From Amycolatopsis rubida (GTDB lineage Bacteria > Actinomycetota > Actinomycetes > Mycobacteriales > Pseudonocardiaceae): 64,000 nucleotides of DNA. The stretch covers positions 372,001 to 436,000 of the forward strand of contig NZ_FOWC01000005.1 of the NCBI RefSeq assembly GCF_900115345.1, read 5' to 3'. Every line of letters starts with the position of its first letter. The first letter of the stretch is position 1. The position numbers were made by a program, and so were the translations under genes. This document shows positions 1-7,661 of this stretch, in pieces. Under the pieces are notes generated by a model, which saw only the letters and a program-made list of their open reading frames with translations, ran no database searches and was not told where the DNA came from.

Positions 1-1
1 G

Positions 2-571
2 GCCGCGGCGACCGGATCGATGACTCCGCTGGTACTCCTCGTGGCTTACTCGCTGCTCACCGTCGCGCCGATCCCGCGCACAGTGTTCAATCTGGCCGCC
101 GGTCTGCTCGTCGGCAGCGTCGCGGGGGTGGTCATCGCCTTGGCGGCCACCACGATCGCCGCCGGGCTGGCGTACGGGCTGGCCCGGCTGCTCGGCCGGG
201 ACCTGATCCTGCGGCACCTGCACCGCGCGCCGGTGCGGGCGGTCAACGACCGGCTCTCCGACGGCGGCGTGCTCGCCATCACGTCGCTGCGGTTGATCCC
301 GGTCGTCCCGTTTTCGGCGATGAACTACCTGTGCGGCGTTTCGTCCGTGAAGCTCGTTCCCTACCTTGCCGGAACGGCGCTCGGGAGCGTCCCCGGAACC
401 GTCGCGGTGGTCGTTTTCGCGGACGCGCTGACCGGCGACACGCCGCCCGCTTTGCTGGCTTGCTACGCGGTCTTCGCCGCGCTCGGCGCGGCAGGATTGG
501 TGCGAGTGCTGCGGAAGCGCGTCCCCGCCGCCGAACCGGAGGCGCCTGTGCCGTCGGCACCGGCTGGCTGA
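2..571 (+). CDS. VTT-domain (TVP38/TMEM64 family) membrane protein, possibly 5'-truncated by the window edge
   Basis: Multi-pass membrane protein of the SNARE-associated/VTT (DedA-related) superfamily. Family members are linked to lipid scrambling or membrane homeostasis, but no substrate can be read here. The family signature is visible in the second half: an Arg followed by IPVVPF, then NYLCGV, then a small-residue stretch ending LGSVPGT. At least four hydrophobic segments can be drawn and the C-terminus is short and polar. The frame is open back to base 2 with no stop, and the ATG at 20 gives only 183 residues against about 220 usual for the family. The true start therefore probably lies left of the window. 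Confidence 0.75.
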   Translation, partial: AAATGSMTPLVLLVAYSLLTVAPIPRTVFNLAAGLLVGSVAGVVIALAATTIAAGLAYGLARLLGRDLILRHLHRAPVRAVNDRLSDGGVLAITSLRLIPVVPFSAMNYLCGVSSVKLVPYLAGTALGSVPGTVAVVVFADALTGDTPPALLACYAVFAALGAAGLVRVLRKRVPAAEPEAPVPSAPAG

Positions 572-673
572 CGGCGGGCAGGTACTTCCGACCGCTACAC
601 TCGTTCGGGTGCGCGAGGGGTATCCGCGCTGCGCACGACCACGATCACGGGACTTTCGTCAGGAGCGGGCGTC

Positions 674-2320
674 ATCGACACCGGGCAGCTGATCGCGGGG
701 CACTACCGCCTCGTCGAGCACATTGGTAGCGGTGCCATGGGCGTGGTGTGGCGCGCCGTGGACGTGCGCCTGGAGCGGTCGGTGGCGATCAAGCAGATCC
801 TGCCGCAGCCGGGCGTCTCCGAGGCCGAACGCGACAACATGCGCCAGCGCGCCATGCGCGAGGCGAAGAACGCCGCCCGCTTCCAGCACCCCAACGCGAT
901 CGTCGTGTTCGACGTCGCCGAGCACGGCGGCGACCCGTGCCTGGTGATGGAGTACCTCAACGGCCCGAGCCTGTCCGCGGTGCTGTCCGAACAGGGCACG
1001 CTGCCGGTCGGCCAGGTCGCGCGGATCGGCGAGCAGGTCGCCGCGGCGCTCGTGGCCGCGCACCGCGCCGGGATCGTGCACCGGGACGTCAAGCCCGGCA
1101 ACATCCTCATCGACGAAACCGGCACCGCGAAGATCACCGATTTCGGCATCTCCCGCGCGGCCGGCGACATGACGCTCACCCAGACCGGCCTCATCGGCGG
1201 CACCCCGGCGTACCTCGCCCCCGAACTGGCCCGCGGCGCCGACCCGGTGCCCAGCTCGGACGTCTTCGCCCTCGGCGCGACGCTGTACCAGGCGATCGAG
1301 GGGCAGACGCCGTACGGCAACACCACGAACCAGCTCGCCCTGCTCTACGCGGCGGCGAACGGCCAGGTCAACCCGCCGACGCAGGCCGGTCCGGCGACCG
1401 CGCTGCTGATGAGCCTGCTGCGCAGCGAAGCTTCCGAGCGGCCGAGCATGGCCGAGGCACGGGAGCGGCTGGCTCAGCTGGCGACTGGCGAACCGGCTGC
1501 GGCGCAGCAGTTGCTGTCGGGGAATCGCGGTCCGGGGAGCAACGGGTCCCGTCCGCCGTGGGCGCGTACGGCTGCTCCGGCGGCGGCTGCTCCGAAGGCT
1601 CCGTCGAACCCGCCTCGGACGCCGACTGCGGCGTTCATGCCGATGGGCGCGCCTTCGCGTCCCGCTCCCCCGTCGAACACTCCGCCGCGTCCGCAGCCCG
1701 CTGTGCGGCCGACGCCTACTGCTGCCGCGCCGAACTACTCCGGCGCCGGGTCGGGGGGCCGGGTTTCGCCTGCTGCGGCGCGGAAGAAGAAGACGGCGTT
1801 CCTCGCCGGCGGGGCCGCGGCGGTGGTCGCGGTGGCGCTGGTGGTGTTCCTGGTGTTGAGCAACAGCCAGGACAAGGGCGGGTCTTCGTCGAACGCGCAG
1901 CCGCCGGCACCGAACTCCTCCGCTCCGGCGACGCCGTCGAGCGCGCCGAGTTCTTCGGCGCCGCCGGTCAAGTCCAGCGGCAACGTGCAGTGGGGGCCAG
2001 CTGGCCAGCTGGCCGTGACTTTCTACCAGAACGCCGGATCGCCCACTGCGTGGGCGATGCTGACCCCGTCGGCACAGGCGGCCTTCGGCGATCAAACCGC
2101 GTTCGCCTCGTATTGGGACCAAAACAAGCTGGCCGGCTACAAGGGAGCCAGCGTTTACAAGCGCCAGAACAATCCTGACGGTTCCGCCGACGTCCAGATC
2201 ACCCTCACCCCGGAGGGCGGTGCGCCGATGCAGAAGGTCGTGCAGGTCATCGCCGGGGACAACGGCACGCTGATGATCAACAGCGACCCCCGCCTCGGAA
2301 GCGGCGCGCCCGCGCAGTGA
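674..2320 (+). CDS. Transmembrane serine/threonine protein kinase with non-canonical start
   Basis: PknB-class receptor-type Ser/Thr kinase. Numbering from the proposed start, the Gly-rich loop IGSGAMGVV is at 17-25, the catalytic Lys (VAIKQ) near 40, the HRD loop (VHRDVKPGN) near 136-142, then DFG and the activation segment GGTPAYLAPE. A Pro/Ala-rich juxtamembrane linker follows, one membrane helix near residues 373-396 and an extracellular domain of about 150 residues. The first ATG (737) would remove the first half of the Gly loop. The frame is open upstream but holds no ATG, GTG or TTG. The best ribosome site, AGGAG at 661-665, lies 8 bases before an ATC codon at 674, which I take as the start. 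Partner and ligand are unknown. A TACACT box at 596-601 could be the -10. Confidence 0.85.
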   Translation: MDTGQLIAGHYRLVEHIGSGAMGVVWRAVDVRLERSVAIKQILPQPGVSEAERDNMRQRAMREAKNAARFQHPNAIVVFDVAEHGGDPCLVMEYLNGPSLSAVLSEQGTLPVGQVARIGEQVAAALVAAHRAGIVHRDVKPGNILIDETGTAKITDFGISRAAGDMTLTQTGLIGGTPAYLAPELARGADPVPSSDVFALGATLYQAIEGQTPYGNTTNQLALLYAAANGQVNPPTQAGPATALLMSLLRSEASERPSMAEARERLAQLATGEPAAAQQLLSGNRGPGSNGSRPPWARTAAPAAAAPKAPSNPPRTPTAAFMPMGAPSRPAPPSNTPPRPQPAVRPTPTAAAPNYSGAGSGGRVSPAAARKKKTAFLAGGAAAVVAVALVVFLVLSNSQDKGGSSSNAQPPAPNSSAPATPSSAPSSSAPPVKSSGNVQWGPAGQLAVTFYQNAGSPTAWAMLTPSAQAAFGDQTAFASYWDQNKLAGYKGASVYKRQNNPDGSADVQITLTPEGGAPMQKVVQVIAGDNGTLMINSDPRLGSGAPAQ

Positions 2321-2370
2321 CACTCGCCGCAGAGGTGGGTCCAGCGGGACGAATGGCCTACCTTTGAGGC

Positions 2371-2676
2371 ATGGCCGAGAACGGAGCTCTGCCGCCGGGC
2401 TGGAATCCTCGGTTCCACGAGGATCTGGTCGGGCTGGACCCGTACGACCCGGAGGCCCGTGCGTTCGCCGCCCATCTCGACCGGATGGAGCGCACCGGGC
2501 CGACTTTCACTGTCGAGGCGTGCCTGGACCAGGTCGCCGACTTCGCCGAGTCCAGCAACCGCACCGGCGGGCTCCGCTACTGGGTGTCCGCGCTGGTCGT
2601 GGTGCTGATCGTGCTCGGGCTGCTGGTCACCGCCTGGGACATCGCGCTGCACACGGTCGCTTTTCTCTCCAGGTAA
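2371..2676 (+). CDS. Small single-pass membrane protein of unknown function
   Basis: A 101-residue protein that I do not recognise beyond a general actinobacterial look. The first 70 residues are soluble and acidic. Residues about 72-92 form one hydrophobic helix (VSALVVVLIVLGLLV), and the last residues are short. It probably sits with its N-terminus in the cytoplasm. A TACCTT -10-like box at 2352-2357 ends about 13 bases before the ATG, so a very short leader or leaderless message is likely. It ends 20 bases before the msrB start, so the two may be cotranscribed. Confidence 0.6.
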   Translation: MAENGALPPGWNPRFHEDLVGLDPYDPEARAFAAHLDRMERTGPTFTVEACLDQVADFAESSNRTGGLRYWVSALVVVLIVLGLLVTAWDIALHTVAFLSR

Positions 2677-2695
2677 CGTGGGAAGGGTGAAAGGT

Positions 2696-3124
2696 ATGAA
2701 ACCCGTCGTCGGCACCACTCCGCGCGTGGTGAAGTCCGACCAGGAATGGCGGGAGCAGCTTGCCCCCGAGGAGTACGCGGTGCTCCGGCAAGCCGGCACC
2801 GAACGGCCGTTCACCGGCGAGTACACCGACACCAAGACCACCGGCGTGTACGAGTGCCGAGCTTGCGGCGCGGAGCTGTTCCGCAGCGACACGAAGTTCG
2901 AAAGCCACTGCGGCTGGCCGTCGTTCTACGACCCGGCGGACTCCGACGCGGTGCTGCTTCGCGAGGACCGCGCCATGGGCATGCGGCGCATCGAAGTGCT
3001 GTGTGCCTCGTGCCACAGCCACCTCGGGCACGTGTTCGAGGGCGAGGGCTACGCGACCCCGACCGACCAGCGGTACTGCATCAACTCGATTTCCCTGAAG
3101 CTCGTCGAGGACTCCGGAGACTGA
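2696..3124 (+). CDS. msrB: Peptide-methionine (R)-S-oxide reductase MsrB
   Basis: Reduces the R epimer of methionine sulfoxide in proteins, using thioredoxin for recycling; cytoplasmic. The SelR/MsrB fold is complete at 142 residues. It has two zinc CxxC pairs (CRAC near 60 and CASC near 109), the HCGWPSFY motif, and the catalytic Cys in RYCINS near the C-terminus. The other in-frame start is the GTG at 2678. I chose ATG 2696 because homologues begin with a short lysine/proline-rich lead (MKPVVG) and AAAGG lies just upstream. A strong terminator follows. The gene holds the same place before the haem genes in mycobacteria, as I recall. Confidence 0.92.
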   Translation: MKPVVGTTPRVVKSDQEWREQLAPEEYAVLRQAGTERPFTGEYTDTKTTGVYECRACGAELFRSDTKFESHCGWPSFYDPADSDAVLLREDRAMGMRRIEVLCASCHSHLGHVFEGEGYATPTDQRYCINSISLKLVEDSGD

Positions 3125-3139
3125 CGCCGAGGTCCGCTG

Positions 3140-3174
3140 AAACCGCCCTTCCCGTTCCGGGGAGGGCGGTTTTT
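3140..3174 (+). terminator. Rho-independent terminator after msrB
   Basis: A hairpin with arms AACCGCCCT and AGGGCGGTT around a short CCCGTTCC-type loop, followed by TTTTT. It starts 16 bases after the msrB stop and separates msrB from the TIGR04222 genes. Confidence 0.85.
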
Positions 3175-3235
3175 CGTCCGGCGGCAACCCCGGCCCGGAG
3201 GGTAACGTGGTCTGTTCATCCGGAGGGGGACCGTG

Positions 3236-4144
3236 ATGGGCTGGACGATCGAACGCGCGATGCCGGCCGCGCTGATCCTGGTGCTGGCGCTGGTCTGCTG
3301 GTGGCTCGGGCGGCGGACCGCCGCCCGGCTGCGCCGGGGCAGGCATCCCGAAACCCGGCTGACGGCCGCGGCGCAGGTCGCGTTGCTGACCAACGGACCG
3401 ATCCGCGTCGCCGAAACGACGGTCGCCTCGATGCTGGAGCGGGAGCAGCTGCGCGCGGACTCCGTGGGCCGGCTGTACCGCACGCCGACCGAGCCGTCGG
3501 ACGCGCTGAGCAGGGAAGCCGCCGAGCTGACCGGCACGGGAGCCGGGATCGCGACGGTGCTGCGCGGTCTCGTCTCGGGCGACACGGTCCGCGAGCTGAT
3601 CGACGACCTCACCAAGCGCGGGTTGCTGGTCGACGGCCAGACGCTGCGGAGAGCGTGGAAGTGGACCGCGATCGAAGAAGCGGTGCTGGCCGCGGCCGGC
3701 GTGGCGGCGTTCGTCGGCGGGCTGAACGGCTATGTGCTGATTTCGGTTCTGCTGCCCGCGTGGTTCGCGTTCGCCGCGATGTCCCGTCGCCGGGCCGCCC
3801 GGCGGATCCGGCCGACCGACGCCGGCCGTGAAGCAGCCGAAGCGGCGTGGCCGGATCAGAGCCTGATCAGCGGCCGGACCGGGAGCGTCGCGGTCGGCGG
3901 ACTGTCGAATCATCCGGATCGCGAGCTGCGGATCGCCCTGCTCCGCGGGCTTCCGGCGACCCGGCGGACGGGGGCGGCCGTCGCGGGAGTCACCGGCGGG
4001 TTCGCCGGACCGGCGGGGTATTGGGCCGCCGGGTCCGGCTGCGGATCCGGCTGCGGAGGCGGAGCGGGCTGCGGATCCGGATGCGGTGGTTCGGGATGCG
4101 GATCCGGATGCGGCGGCGGGGGCTGCGGCGGCGGGAACAGCTGA
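3236..4144 (+). CDS. TIGR04222-type membrane protein with a seven-cysteine Gly/Cys-rich C-terminal tail
   Basis: One membrane helix lies near residues 8-25, followed by a soluble domain of about 120 residues and a hydrophobic hairpin near 149-183. A second soluble part follows, then a low-complexity tail from about residue 268. The tail holds seven Cys in repeats such as GSGCGSGC. The domain shares the pattern AxxALLxxGxxRVAETTVASML with the next two TIGR04222 proteins. In this family the tail is a recurrent but unexplained feature. The DUF692 enzyme 1.1 kb downstream suggests the cysteines are its substrate (inference). GGAGGGGG at 3222-3229 sits 6 bases before this ATG. GTG 3233 is an alternative start one codon earlier. 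Membership in TIGR04222 is my recognition, not a search. Confidence 0.75.
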   Translation: MGWTIERAMPAALILVLALVCWWLGRRTAARLRRGRHPETRLTAAAQVALLTNGPIRVAETTVASMLEREQLRADSVGRLYRTPTEPSDALSREAAELTGTGAGIATVLRGLVSGDTVRELIDDLTKRGLLVDGQTLRRAWKWTAIEEAVLAAAGVAAFVGGLNGYVLISVLLPAWFAFAAMSRRRAARRIRPTDAGREAAEAAWPDQSLISGRTGSVAVGGLSNHPDRELRIALLRGLPATRRTGAAVAGVTGGFAGPAGYWAAGSGCGSGCGGGAGCGSGCGGSGCGSGCGGGGCGGGNS

Positions 4145-4242
4145 GCCGGGAACGAACCGGACATCGAGTGCGTCAGTTCTGCCGACAGCATCCGGCGACC
4201 GGCCGGTTAGGGTTCCGGCAACGCTGAAAAGAGGGGGAAGCC

Positions 4243-5190
4243 GTGGACGAACCTTGGGGCATTTCCGGCCCGCAGTTCCTGCTGCTCTTCGGCCTGGCGC
4301 TGGCCGTCGTGCTGCTGGTGCAGCTGAGCTGGCCGCCGATCGCGCGGTCCCGGCGACGGAACGCGCCCGCGACCGTCGAGGCGCCGCTGCAGCCGGACGT
4401 CTACCAGCTCGCCTACCTGGCAGGCGGTGCGGACCGCGCGGTCGACACCGCGATCGCGACGCTGCTGGAACAGGAACTGCTGCGGGTGAGCAGCAAGGGC
4501 AAGCTGAGCGCGATCGGCAAGCGACCGGCTCGCAAGAGGCTGGAACGCGCGGTGCACGACGCCGCGCAGGGCGGCACGGCGACCGTCGCCATGGTGCGCA
4601 AGTCGCCGACGGTCCAGCCGGAAGTCGAGAAGATCCGCGCGGACCTCGAACGACGCGGGCTGCTTGCCGCCGGCGACGGGCTGGGCGGCTTCCGCGCCGG
4701 GATCGTGGCCGGGTACGCCGCGTTGCTGCTGATCGGCATCGTCCGCGCGGTCAACGGAGCGCAGCTGGACCGGCCGATCGGCGGGTTGGCCGGGCTGCTC
4801 GTCGTGGCCGGGATTCTGACGTTGATCGCCTACTCGGTCCGAAAGGGCTCGAAGACCTCCCGCGCGACCGACGCGGGTCACGCGATCGTCGTGCGCGCCC
4901 GCGAAGACGCGAAAACTGCCGAGGAACAGCCTGCGGAGCTCGCTGCCCCCAACCGGAGCGGCAACGGAGCGTTGCTCGTCGGCGCGGCGGCCGTGGTCGC
5001 GCTCGGCGGGATCGCGCTGTACCCGGACGAGGAGATGAGCTCGGCGCTGATCAGCGGCGGCGGCAGCTGGACCGGGGGCGGCGGATCGAGCGGCGGGTCG
5101 TCCTGCAGCAGCGGCGGTTCCTCGTGCAGCAGCGGATCCTCGTGCGGCGGAGGCAGCAGTTGCGGCGGCGGGGGCGGCTGCGGCGGATAA
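4243..5190 (+). CDS. TIGR04222-type membrane protein with a five-cysteine Ser/Gly/Cys-rich tail
   Basis: Second member of the same family. Membrane helices fall near residues 8-27, 150-170, 181-201 and possibly 243-260. The signature YLAGGADRAVDTAIATLL lies near residues 52-69. After YPDEE the last 45 residues are almost only Gly, Ser and Cys, with five Cys in SSC or GGC contexts. Start GTG 4243 follows GAGGGGGAAG. It lies between the seven-Cys paralogue and the DUF692 enzyme on the same strand, with an 83-base gap to the enzyme's start. The likely role is a membrane-anchored carrier of a modified peptide tail. Whether the tail faces the cytoplasm, where the enzyme would be, is not decided by sequence alone. 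Confidence 0.78.
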   Translation: MDEPWGISGPQFLLLFGLALAVVLLVQLSWPPIARSRRRNAPATVEAPLQPDVYQLAYLAGGADRAVDTAIATLLEQELLRVSSKGKLSAIGKRPARKRLERAVHDAAQGGTATVAMVRKSPTVQPEVEKIRADLERRGLLAAGDGLGGFRAGIVAGYAALLLIGIVRAVNGAQLDRPIGGLAGLLVVAGILTLIAYSVRKGSKTSRATDAGHAIVVRAREDAKTAEEQPAELAAPNRSGNGALLVGAAAVVALGGIALYPDEEMSSALISGGGSWTGGGGSSGGSSCSSGGSSCSSGSSCGGGSSCGGGGGCGG

Positions 5191-5273
5191 CCGCGGCAGA
5201 CGGCGGGGCCCGGGCCATGCGGCAAGCTTGGAGTTGAAGAGCGGTGCGCGAACGACGTCCGGAGGTGGGTGCG

Positions 5274-6077
5274 GTGGCTGACCGGCTGGGGATCGGCATC
5301 GGGTGGCGACCGGAACTCGACCTGTCGATCGCGCGGCTGCCGGGCGTCGACTGGGTCGAGGTGGTCGCGGAGAATCTGCACGCCCCGCACCTGCCGGAAA
5401 GCCTGCTGGCGCTGAAGGATCGCGGGATGCCGGTGCTGCCGCACGCGGTGTCGCTGTCGCTGGGCGGGGCCGAGCCGCTGGACACCGGGCGCGTGGAGCA
5501 TCTGGCCGAACTGGCGCGGGCCCTCGACGCGCCGCTGGCCAGCGACCACGTGTGCTTCGTCCGCGCGGGCGGGCTCGACTCCGGGCACCTGATGCCGCTG
5601 CCGCGCTCGCGCGAGGCACTGGACGTGCTGGTGGACAACGTCCGGCTCGCACAGTCCATTGTGGACCTACCGTTGGCGCTGGAGAACATCGCCGCACTGC
5701 TGGAATGGCCGGAAAACGAGCTGACCGAGGAACAATTCCTCACCGAGCTGACCGAACGGACCGGCTGCCTGCTGATCGTCGACGTCGCGAATCTGTACGC
5801 CAACGCGCGCAACGTGGGCACCGATCCAGTGGCGTTCCTGGACGGGATTCCGTGGGAACGGCTCGCATACGTGCACATGGCCGGCGGCGTGGAGCGCGAT
5901 GGGGTTTACCACGACACACACGCGCATCCGGTGCTGCCCGAGGTGCTGGACCTGCTCGCCGAACTGCGCCGGCGCACGGATCCGCCGGGCGTTCTCCTGG
6001 AGCGCGACGACGACTACCCCACCGATTCCGAACTCGCTGCCGAACTGGTCGCGCTGCGGACCGCGGTGACGCTGTGA
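5274..6077 (+). CDS. DUF692 multinuclear non-haem iron (MNIO) enzyme
   Basis: TIM-barrel oxidase of the DUF692 family. Characterised members (MbnB of methanobactin, TglH of 3-thiaglutamate, enzymes of copper-binding bufferins) use two or three irons to modify cysteines of ribosomal peptides. From the GTG at 5274 the candidate metal ligands are all present: H57 (PHAVSLSLGG), H92 (SDH), E137 (LEN), D170 and N173 (DVANLYANARN), H201 (VHMAGG), D214 and H216 (DTHAH), E243 (LLER). It therefore looks catalytically intact. GTG 5274 has GGAGG 8 bases upstream and is preferred to GTG 5244. The next gene overlaps it by 4 bases. The likely substrates are the Cys-rich tails encoded just upstream. Confidence 0.88.
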   Translation: MADRLGIGIGWRPELDLSIARLPGVDWVEVVAENLHAPHLPESLLALKDRGMPVLPHAVSLSLGGAEPLDTGRVEHLAELARALDAPLASDHVCFVRAGGLDSGHLMPLPRSREALDVLVDNVRLAQSIVDLPLALENIAALLEWPENELTEEQFLTELTERTGCLLIVDVANLYANARNVGTDPVAFLDGIPWERLAYVHMAGGVERDGVYHDTHAHPVLPEVLDLLAELRRRTDPPGVLLERDDDYPTDSELAAELVALRTAVTL

Positions 6078-6400
6078 GCCGGGAGGAACTAGCGGCTCGG
6101 CAAGCTGCGCTGCTGGACAGCCTGTTGACGGGGACCGAGGCACCGTCCGGCTTCGATGCTTCTCGGTTGCGCATCGAGGCGGACGTCCTGCTCGCCAAGC
6201 GACGGCGACTGGTCGCATACCTGCGGCCGGACCTGCCCGAGACGCTGGGCTCGCGGTATCGGCCGCTGTTCGACGCATACGCGGCGGAGCGGCCCAAGAC
6301 GACTTCGATCCGGGCGCGCGAGTATGCCGACGCCTTCGCAGAGTGGCTCATCACCCGCGGTGACCTGCCCAAACCCCGGCGCAGGTGGTTTCGACGCTGA
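6074..6400 (+). CDS. Small partner protein of the DUF692 enzyme
   Basis: A 108-residue, Arg-rich, mainly helical soluble protein. Its GTG overlaps the TGA of the DUF692 gene (GTGA), so translation is coupled and a stable complex is plausible. DUF692 enzymes usually travel with a partner that binds the precursor (for example MbnC, or DUF2063-type proteins). This protein is shorter than DUF2063, but the pattern RLxIEAxVLLAKRRRLVAYLRPDLPETLGSR resembles the small actinobacterial partners found at the same place. The role is inferred from position. No catalytic residues or metal motif are visible. Confidence 0.7.
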   Translation: MSREELAARQAALLDSLLTGTEAPSGFDASRLRIEADVLLAKRRRLVAYLRPDLPETLGSRYRPLFDAYAAERPKTTSIRAREYADAFAEWLITRGDLPKPRRRWFRR

Positions 6401-6501
6401 GCTCGTCCGATTTTTGTCGGTGGTGCTGACTACGCTGACGACATGTCTGGTTACGGCGGTGTTATCCGATCTCTGCCGAGCCGGGAGGGAGGGAACCTGT
6501 C

Positions 6502-7281
6502 GTGAACGGATTCTGGGCTGCGGTGAGCCCGATGCTGCTCGTCTGCGTGGCCACCGCCGCGAGCTTGGCGAGTATTCTGGCCACTGGCAAGGACAAGCTG
6601 GCCACGCGGGCGTCCGCGCCGGAGCCGGCCGCCGTGCCGCGCGGTGTCTACGACGTCGCTTACCTGGCGGGCGGGCGGCCTCGGCTGGTCGAGGCTGCGA
6701 TCGCGACGCTGCTCGCGCGCGGCCAGCTGCAGGTCGGGTCGCTGGGCGAGATCGTCGCCACCGGCTCGCCACCCGCGTCGCCGCCGCTTGAGCAAGCCGT
6801 GCACCAGGCGGCCGGTCGCGGCCGCCTGCCGTCCTGGGTCGCGCGTTCGTCGGTGCTCAAGCCTGCGATCCGGACGCTCGAAACCGATCTCGTCCAACGG
6901 CGGCTGGTCAGCAGGCGCAGGCCGTTGACGGGTCTCGGGTACACGCTGACCGCGGTGGCCGTCGTCGTGCTCGCGGCCGGGGTGGGCCGGCTGGTCTACG
7001 ACGTGGGCCGTTCTCATCTGAACGCCATGGTGCTGCTCGGCTTCGCCGAGGTCGGGCTGACACTCTGGCTCTGTCTCGTCGGCAGCCAGCGGATCACCAC
7101 GAAGTTCGCCGAACAGAAGGTCAGTTCGCTGCCACCGACGACTGCGGGGACGACGGTCCTCGCGCGGGCCGAGCAGCAGGCTGGTGCGGGTGGTAGCGCA
7201 GGACCGGCTGAACTCGTCGCGTTGGACGGGCTGGCGGCTTATCCGGACGAGCGGGTCGCGGGAGGGCTTATGCCGATTTAG
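6502..7281 (+). CDS. TIGR04222-type membrane protein lacking the Cys-rich tail
   Basis: Third paralogue, 259 residues. It has the clearest family signature (VYDVAYLAGG followed by RxRLVEAAIATLLARG), an N-terminal helix near residues 5-23 and a hydrophobic pair near 145-195. It stops at YPDERVAGGLMPI, exactly where the paralogue at 4243 goes on into its Gly/Ser/Cys tail. It may therefore be an accessory or decoy subunit, or may have lost the tail. GTG 6502 follows GGGAGGGAGGG. It is separated from the partner gene by about 100 bases and could be in the same transcription unit. A short GC-rich repeat tract follows it. Confidence 0.7.
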   Translation: MNGFWAAVSPMLLVCVATAASLASILATGKDKLATRASAPEPAAVPRGVYDVAYLAGGRPRLVEAAIATLLARGQLQVGSLGEIVATGSPPASPPLEQAVHQAAGRGRLPSWVARSSVLKPAIRTLETDLVQRRLVSRRRPLTGLGYTLTAVAVVVLAAGVGRLVYDVGRSHLNAMVLLGFAEVGLTLWLCLVGSQRITTKFAEQKVSSLPPTTAGTTVLARAEQQAGAGGSAGPAELVALDGLAAYPDERVAGGLMPI

Positions 7282-7415
7282 CCGCTGGGTCGCGAGCGGC
7301 GTGGACCGGCCGGTGCTCAGGGACCGGTGGCGCTTGTGGGACCGACGTGGCGCGCACGGAGGCTCGCGAGCGCTTACCGGACTGGCTGCGCTTGCCGGAC
7401 TGGCGGTGCCCACGC

Positions 7416-7590
7416 GAAACCGACGCGGCACCTGCGAAACCGACCACGCACCTCACCGGCGAGCCCACCCCGAAACCGACGCGGCACCTGCGAAACCGAC
7501 CGCACACCTCACCGGCGAGCCCACCCCGAAACCGACGCGGCACTCCGAAACCGACGCGGCACCTTGCGAAACCGACGCGGCACTCCGAGG
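7416..7590. repeat. 56-bp tandem repeat in the gap between the TIGR04222 gene and the CoA-transferase
   Basis: The core GAAACCGAC begins at 7416, 7436, 7472, 7492, 7528, 7547 and 7568. Two full 56-bp units (7416-7471 and 7472-7527) carry two cores plus CACCTCACCGGCGAGCCCAC. The last three cores are packed about 20 bp apart. The tract fills the middle of a 380-bp gap (7282-7661) between two convergent genes, and I see no gene in the rest of that gap. It is too regular for chance. The spacers are too alike for a CRISPR. Confidence 0.85.
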
Positions 7591-7661
7591 CTGGCGGCAT
7601 CCACCGGACGGCACGGCGGTAGCCACGCAACCGGCGCGGCAACCAACGGCCCTGGCACCGC

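Noticed and set aside
3236-5190. The Cys tails as frameshift artefacts
   Set aside because: Two paralogues have different but clearly periodic Cys tails in frame with the conserved core, so both tails are real.
7416-7590. Possible CRISPR array
   Set aside because: Units are nearly identical throughout, with no variable spacers and no cas genes in the window.
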